The notes beneath the pieces are model-generated. The model ran no database searches and had not been told where the DNA came from. It worked only from the letters and a program-made list of their open reading frames with translations. DNA of 8,752 nucleotides from positions 1 through 8,752 of the forward strand of contig CALFOB010000046.1 in NCBI GenBank assembly GCA_937919125.1, given 5' to 3'. Below are positions 5,886-8,752 of the stretch, one piece after another; within the stretch, counting starts at the first letter, position 1; each line of letters starts with the position of its first letter. The stretch is from an uncultured Micrococcales bacterium (GTDB lineage Bacteria > Actinomycetota > Actinomycetes > Actinomycetales > Microbacteriaceae). The position numbers were made by a program, and so were the translations under genes.

Positions 5886-6488
5886 TTAATCTTTTTGTTC
5901 TAGTGGTTCATTACCAACATCTGTTTGATAGAAGTTGAGGAATGAACGAGAAGCTGTTGGGCCTCTTTGACCTTGGTATCTGCTGCTGTATTTAGCTGAA
6001 CCGTAAGGTGTCTCCGATGCACTTGATAGCTGGAAGAAACAAAGCTGACCGATCTTCATGCCTGGGTATAGCTTGATAGGCAATGTTGCGGTGTTAGAAA
6101 GTTCTAGAGTTACGTGACCCTTGAAACCAGGGTCAACAAAGCCTGCTGTTGAGTGGGTGAGTAGACCTAGTCTTCCAAGGGAACTCTTACCTTCAAGTCT
6201 TGCTGCAATGTCATCAGGCAGAGTTACAAACTCATAGGTTGAACCTAAAACGAACTCACCTGGGTGCAGGATGAAAGGCTCATCAGCGCTAACTTCAATT
6301 AATCGAGTTAGATCAGGCTGATCAACTGCTGGATCGATGAATGCGTACTTGTGGTTATCGAAAAGGCGGAAGAACCTATCTAGACGAACATCCATGCTGG
6401 ATGGCTGTAACAAGCTCATCTCTAGTGGGTCTAGGCCAATACGACCTGCTTCGATTTGGGATCTGATATCTCTGTCTGACATTAACAT
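5886..6488 (-). CDS. dcd: dCTP deaminase, probably bifunctional (dUMP-forming)
   Basis: This 200-residue protein deaminates dCTP on the route to dTTP. The family core is intact: MLMSDRDIR start, SSMDVRLDRFFR (30-41), HPGEFVLGSTYEFV (75-88), GKSSLGRLGL (100-109) and HVTLELSN (125-132). By spacing against E. coli Dcd (S111, R115, E138) the catalytic residues are S102, R106 and E129. The stretch THSTAGFVDPGFKG (111-124), followed by GMKIGQL, resembles the mycobacterial bifunctional dCTP deaminase/dUTPase rather than the E. coli AHRIDPGW form, so the product may be dUMP directly; this is inference from similarity. ATG 6488 is chosen because family members begin with MLxSDRDIR. An ATG two codons later (6482) is possible, and the frame extending to 6674 would run antisense into marR. 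A weak CAGGG precedes the start. Divergent from marR; ends at a strong terminator. Confidence 0.95.
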   Translation of the reverse strand: MLMSDRDIRSQIEAGRIGLDPLEMSLLQPSSMDVRLDRFFRLFDNHKYAFIDPAVDQPDLTRLIEVSADEPFILHPGEFVLGSTYEFVTLPDDIAARLEGKSSLGRLGLLTHSTAGFVDPGFKGHVTLELSNTATLPIKLYPGMKIGQLCFFQLSSASETPYGSAKYSSRYQGQRGPTASRSFLNFYQTDVGNEPLEQKD

Positions 6489-6501
6489 AATCAAAAGGTT
6501 A

Positions 6502-6520
6502 CCCTGAACTTCTCTTAGGG
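6502..6520. promoter_or_regulatory. Candidate operator (imperfect palindrome) between dcd and marR
   Basis: A 19-base imperfect palindrome begins with CCCTgAA and ends with TTaGGG; 5 of the 6 outer pairs are complementary. It lies 14 bases upstream of the dcd ATG and 38 bases before the marR ATG, in the 70-base divergent spacer. MarR proteins often bind such palindromes in their own promoters, which is the only reason for the suggestion. Confidence 0.25.
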
Positions 6521-6545
6521 TGCTGTTGGTTGCTAGCGTGTAAGG

Positions 6546-6551
6546 CAAAAT
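6546..6551 (+). promoter_or_regulatory. Candidate -10 box for a leaderless marR transcript
   Basis: CAAAAT (4 of 6 matches) ends 7 bases before the marR ATG, so transcription would begin at or next to the start codon. No Shine-Dalgarno site is visible upstream of 6559, consistent with leaderless initiation, which is common in Actinobacteria. No clear -35 box was found. Confidence 0.3.
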
Positions 6552-6558
6552 AGAACCT

Positions 6559-7086
6559 ATGAGCGACCAGAGACTAAGCCCGCCAGGGTCTATGAAGCGA
6601 GTCTTCGACGGTGAACCGGGGGCTTTGCTTGAAGTTCCTAAGAGCAAAAGAGGACCACTAGCAGCAGCTATCACTCTTCGACTTGGACACCTATTCTCTA
6701 GATGGCTAGAACGTAATGTGGTTACTGGTTGGGGCGGTTCAGCTCCGCAATTGATGCTTATTGTCCTATTGGTTAGACATAAGTCTCTAACTATGGGTGA
6801 GGCAGCTGAGTTGTTGGATGTGACTCCAAGAGCTATTACAAGACTTGTAGATTCTCTTGAAAAAGAAGGTTTAGTTTCAAGACAGGTTAGCCCTCACGAT
6901 AAACGTGTTTATCTGATCTCTGTAACCAAGAAAGCCGAGGTCATGGCTAAAGCCATGATGCCTAAGCATGAGAAGAGAATGACAGAGCTCTTCAGTGTCT
7001 TTACCGACAAAGAACTTCTTGAATACATTCGCCTAAACAGCAAATTAGCTAGTGCTCTAAAGAAAGCGTTGTCTAATAACTCTTAG
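6559..7086 (+). CDS. MarR-family transcriptional regulator
   Basis: This 175-residue protein has the MarR winged-helix fold. A dimerisation helix covers about residues 33-55; the DNA-binding helices lie at about 76-104 (SLTMGEAAELLDVTPRAITRLVDSLEKEGLV). The wing carries the typical SPHDKRVYLISVT (111-123), and C-terminal helices with KALSNNS complete the dimer. The N-terminus (about 32 residues before the first helix) is long and Pro/Arg-rich for the family. An alternative ATG at 6592 would shorten it by 11 residues, with an AGGG only 3 bases upstream. No cysteine is present, so a thiol redox switch is unlikely; a small-molecule ligand is more plausible. It is divergent from dcd, and its stop overlaps the stop of the convergent MMPL exporter gene by 4 bases. 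Regulation of that exporter is a guess from proximity. Confidence 0.88.
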   Translation: MSDQRLSPPGSMKRVFDGEPGALLEVPKSKRGPLAAAITLRLGHLFSRWLERNVVTGWGGSAPQLMLIVLLVRHKSLTMGEAAELLDVTPRAITRLVDSLEKEGLVSRQVSPHDKRVYLISVTKKAEVMAKAMMPKHEKRMTELFSVFTDKELLEYIRLNSKLASALKKALSNNS

Positions 7087-8752
7087 TGCTCTAGGCCAAC
7101 CTTCTTCTGAATCCACAACATCCACTTAGGTGCATACCAGTTGGCTTTTCCAAAGAGTCTCATCAGAGCAGGAACTAGTAGTGCTCTAATCACAGTTGCA
7201 TCAAGCAAAACAGCAAAAGCAATTCCAAGTCCAAGCATCTTCATGATGCTCACACCGCTTGTTGCAAAAACTATGAACGAGAATGCAAGAACAAGAGCGG
7301 CTGTTGTGATGATGCGTCCTGATCTCTGAAGACCAAGCGCAACTGAATCTGTTGTGTTCAGTCCCTTATCGTGTTGTTCTTTAATTCTTGAAAGTAAGAA
7401 CAACTCGTAGTCCATAGATAGACCGAAAGCTATCACGGCAACTAGAACTATCGATGATGAATCAATTGTTCCTAGCGTCGCAAAATCACCAAGCAACCAC
7501 TTTAGATTTCCATCCATAAATACCCACACTAGGAAACCTAGAGTTGCGAACAAGGATAGGAAGTTTAGAAGAACAGCCTTGATCGGAAGTAGTAGTGATC
7601 CTGTGAAAAGGAATAACAAGACCAGAGTTGTAACAACAATCCAGAGCACTGCCCATGGAAGATTATTTGTAATTCCAAGAAGTGAATCAGTGTATGCAGC
7701 AGCAGATCCACCGATAAGAATCTCAGAGAAGTTGTTTGGTAGTTCTCTCAAGGCTGTTGTCAGCTGTTCACCAGCTGGGCTTCTAGGCTCAACATCAGCG
7801 ATAACAACAATGCGAGTCCAAGTGTCACCCTCATAAGAACTGAAGAGTGTCTCTGTGCCAGGAACTAGCATCCCATCGGTAAAAGTTCCATCTGGCATTT
7901 CAATCTTTGTGAATACACCCTTGGAAGTTTGAACTCTTACGATGTCTTCCTGGTTAGAAAGCTTTGTAGCAAAACTTGTGATTTGTTCATCGTTTGAACT
8001 TTTCACCATGATCTCAACTGGTGAACCTTCACGTCCTGCGAAGCGTTCACGAATCTGATCGGTTGCAACTACCACTCTGTTATCTGGTGGCAAGATTCTG
8101 TCATCGACAAGACCAAGTTTTATGCCTGAGCCCAGTGATGCCAGAGAACCCAATGCAATGACAGCAACAACAATGATGGCTACCGGTCTCTTCATAACAA
8201 ACACTGCAAGCTTTGACCAGAAGCCAACATCCTTAGTTGGGCGGTGCTTGAATAGTGGCCAACGCTCTAGGTTGTCACCTAGAAGGTTGAGAAGAGCTGG
8301 GAGAGCAATCAAGGCTGCTGCAACTGCTAGAGACACAGATACAAGGCCAGCCATAGCAAAGGACTTTAGGAAGGTCTGTGGGAAGAAGTTTAGGGCAACC
8401 ATAACTAGAGCAACAGTTAGTCCTGAGAAGAACACGGTGCGACCAGCAGTCATCATGGTGACTTCAACAGCCTTAGATACTTCTTGCTTCTGCTGACGTT
8501 GTTCACGGTAGCGGTTCACCATTAGAAGGGCATAGTCAATACCTAGACCAAGGCCTAAACCTGTTACTAGGTTCACTGAGAATGTAGAGGTTTCTGTTAG
8601 AAGAGATGAGATCCAGATAAAGAAGAACGAACCAAGGATGGTTAGAACTGCAATCATCAGTGGCAACCCAGCTGCAACCACAGAACCAAACACAAAGATC
8701 ATTAGCAGCATTACTAGCGGTAAGGCAATTGACTCAGCCTTGATTAGATCTG
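7083..8752 (-). CDS. MMPL/RND-superfamily membrane exporter, 5' part outside window
   Basis: The frame stays open to the window edge: 13 residues (DLIKAESIALPLV) precede the first internal methionine at 8711 and fit the family, so the gene starts upstream. 555 residues are visible; family members of about 700-750 residues suggest roughly the first 150-200 are missing. Two MMPL repeats are seen. The first transmembrane block ends with GLGLGLGIDYALLMVNRYREQ, then comes an extracytoplasmic domain (about visible residues 200-345) rich in charged and polar residues. The second block carries AFGLSMDYELFLLSRIKEQ. The paired Asp-Tyr motifs in these helices correspond to the proton-relay residues of MmpL exporters, so proton-driven export of lipids or drugs is likely; the substrate is unknown. 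The C-terminus is a short basic tail. The TAA at 7085-7083 overlaps the marR stop. No terminator is visible at this end. Confidence 0.9.
   Translation of the reverse strand, partial: DLIKAESIALPLVMLLMIFVFGSVVAAGLPLMIAVLTILGSFFFIWISSLLTETSTFSVNLVTGLGLGLGIDYALLMVNRYREQRQQKQEVSKAVEVTMMTAGRTVFFSGLTVALVMVALNFFPQTFLKSFAMAGLVSVSLAVAAALIALPALLNLLGDNLERWPLFKHRPTKDVGFWSKLAVFVMKRPVAIIVVAVIALGSLASLGSGIKLGLVDDRILPPDNRVVVATDQIRERFAGREGSPVEIMVKSSNDEQITSFATKLSNQEDIVRVQTSKGVFTKIEMPDGTFTDGMLVPGTETLFSSYEGDTWTRIVVIADVEPRSPAGEQLTTALRELPNNFSEILIGGSAAAYTDSLLGITNNLPWAVLWIVVTTLVLLFLFTGSLLLPIKAVLLNFLSLFATLGFLVWVFMDGNLKWLLGDFATLGTIDSSSIVLVAVIAFGLSMDYELFLLSRIKEQHDKGLNTTDSVALGLQRSGRIITTAALVLAFSFIVFATSGVSIMKMLGLGIAFAVLLDATVIRALLVPALMRLFGKANWYAPKWMLWIQKKVGLEH

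Noticed and set aside
6489..6674. Longer dcd frame starting at 6674
   Set aside because: It would run antisense through the start of marR and add 62 residues with no family similarity before the conserved MLMSDRDIR start.

Overview
The window looks like chromosomal DNA from a small-genome actinobacterium, most likely a Microbacteriaceae-type (Micrococcales) planktonic lineage. Three things point there: the gene order dnaK-grpE-dnaJ-hspR with HspR-type (HAIR) operators, which is an actinobacterial hallmark; a dCTP deaminase of the mycobacterial (bifunctional-looking) type; and several genes with no visible Shine-Dalgarno sequence, as is common in Actinobacteria. The base composition is modest for this phylum (GC in the mid-40s percent by eye). 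The family-level assignment is inference. No mobile element, CRISPR array, tRNA or rRNA was seen.

Layout. 1-383 (-): the first 127 codons of a secreted protein whose 3' part lies outside the window. 514-4205 (-): the heat-shock chaperone operon, transcribed dnaK, grpE, dnaJ, hspR. Its genes overlap by one base (dnaK/grpE, dnaJ/hspR) or are 7 bases apart (grpE/dnaJ). 4206-4444: control region with a TTGACA -35 box, two HAIR-type inverted repeats (4271-4291 and 4335-4355), an extra half-site and a 10-base direct repeat. 4445-5782 (+): a divergent UMF1-like major facilitator transporter. 5850-5879: a strong bidirectional terminator between that gene and the convergent dcd (5886-6488, -). 6489-6558: a 70-base divergent promoter region. 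6559-7086 (+): a MarR-family regulator. 7083-8752 (-): an MMPL/RND-type membrane exporter cut by the window edge, overlapping the end of marR tail to tail by 4 bases.

How the genes work together. HspR, the last gene of the chaperone operon, should bind the HAIR sites at the operon's own promoter, with DnaK as likely co-repressor, closing an autoregulatory loop. DnaK, GrpE and DnaJ form the Hsp70 folding cycle. The DnaJ is a zinc-finger-less (class B) form with no cysteine at all. The transporter faces the same control region and could be co-regulated. The MarR regulator and MMPL exporter are plausibly linked in efflux control, but only proximity supports this. No wholly new system is evident. 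The points most worth a second look are the operator architecture, the class B DnaJ in the dnaK operon, the overlapping MarR/MMPL pair and an apparent excess of the tetranucleotide CTAG.
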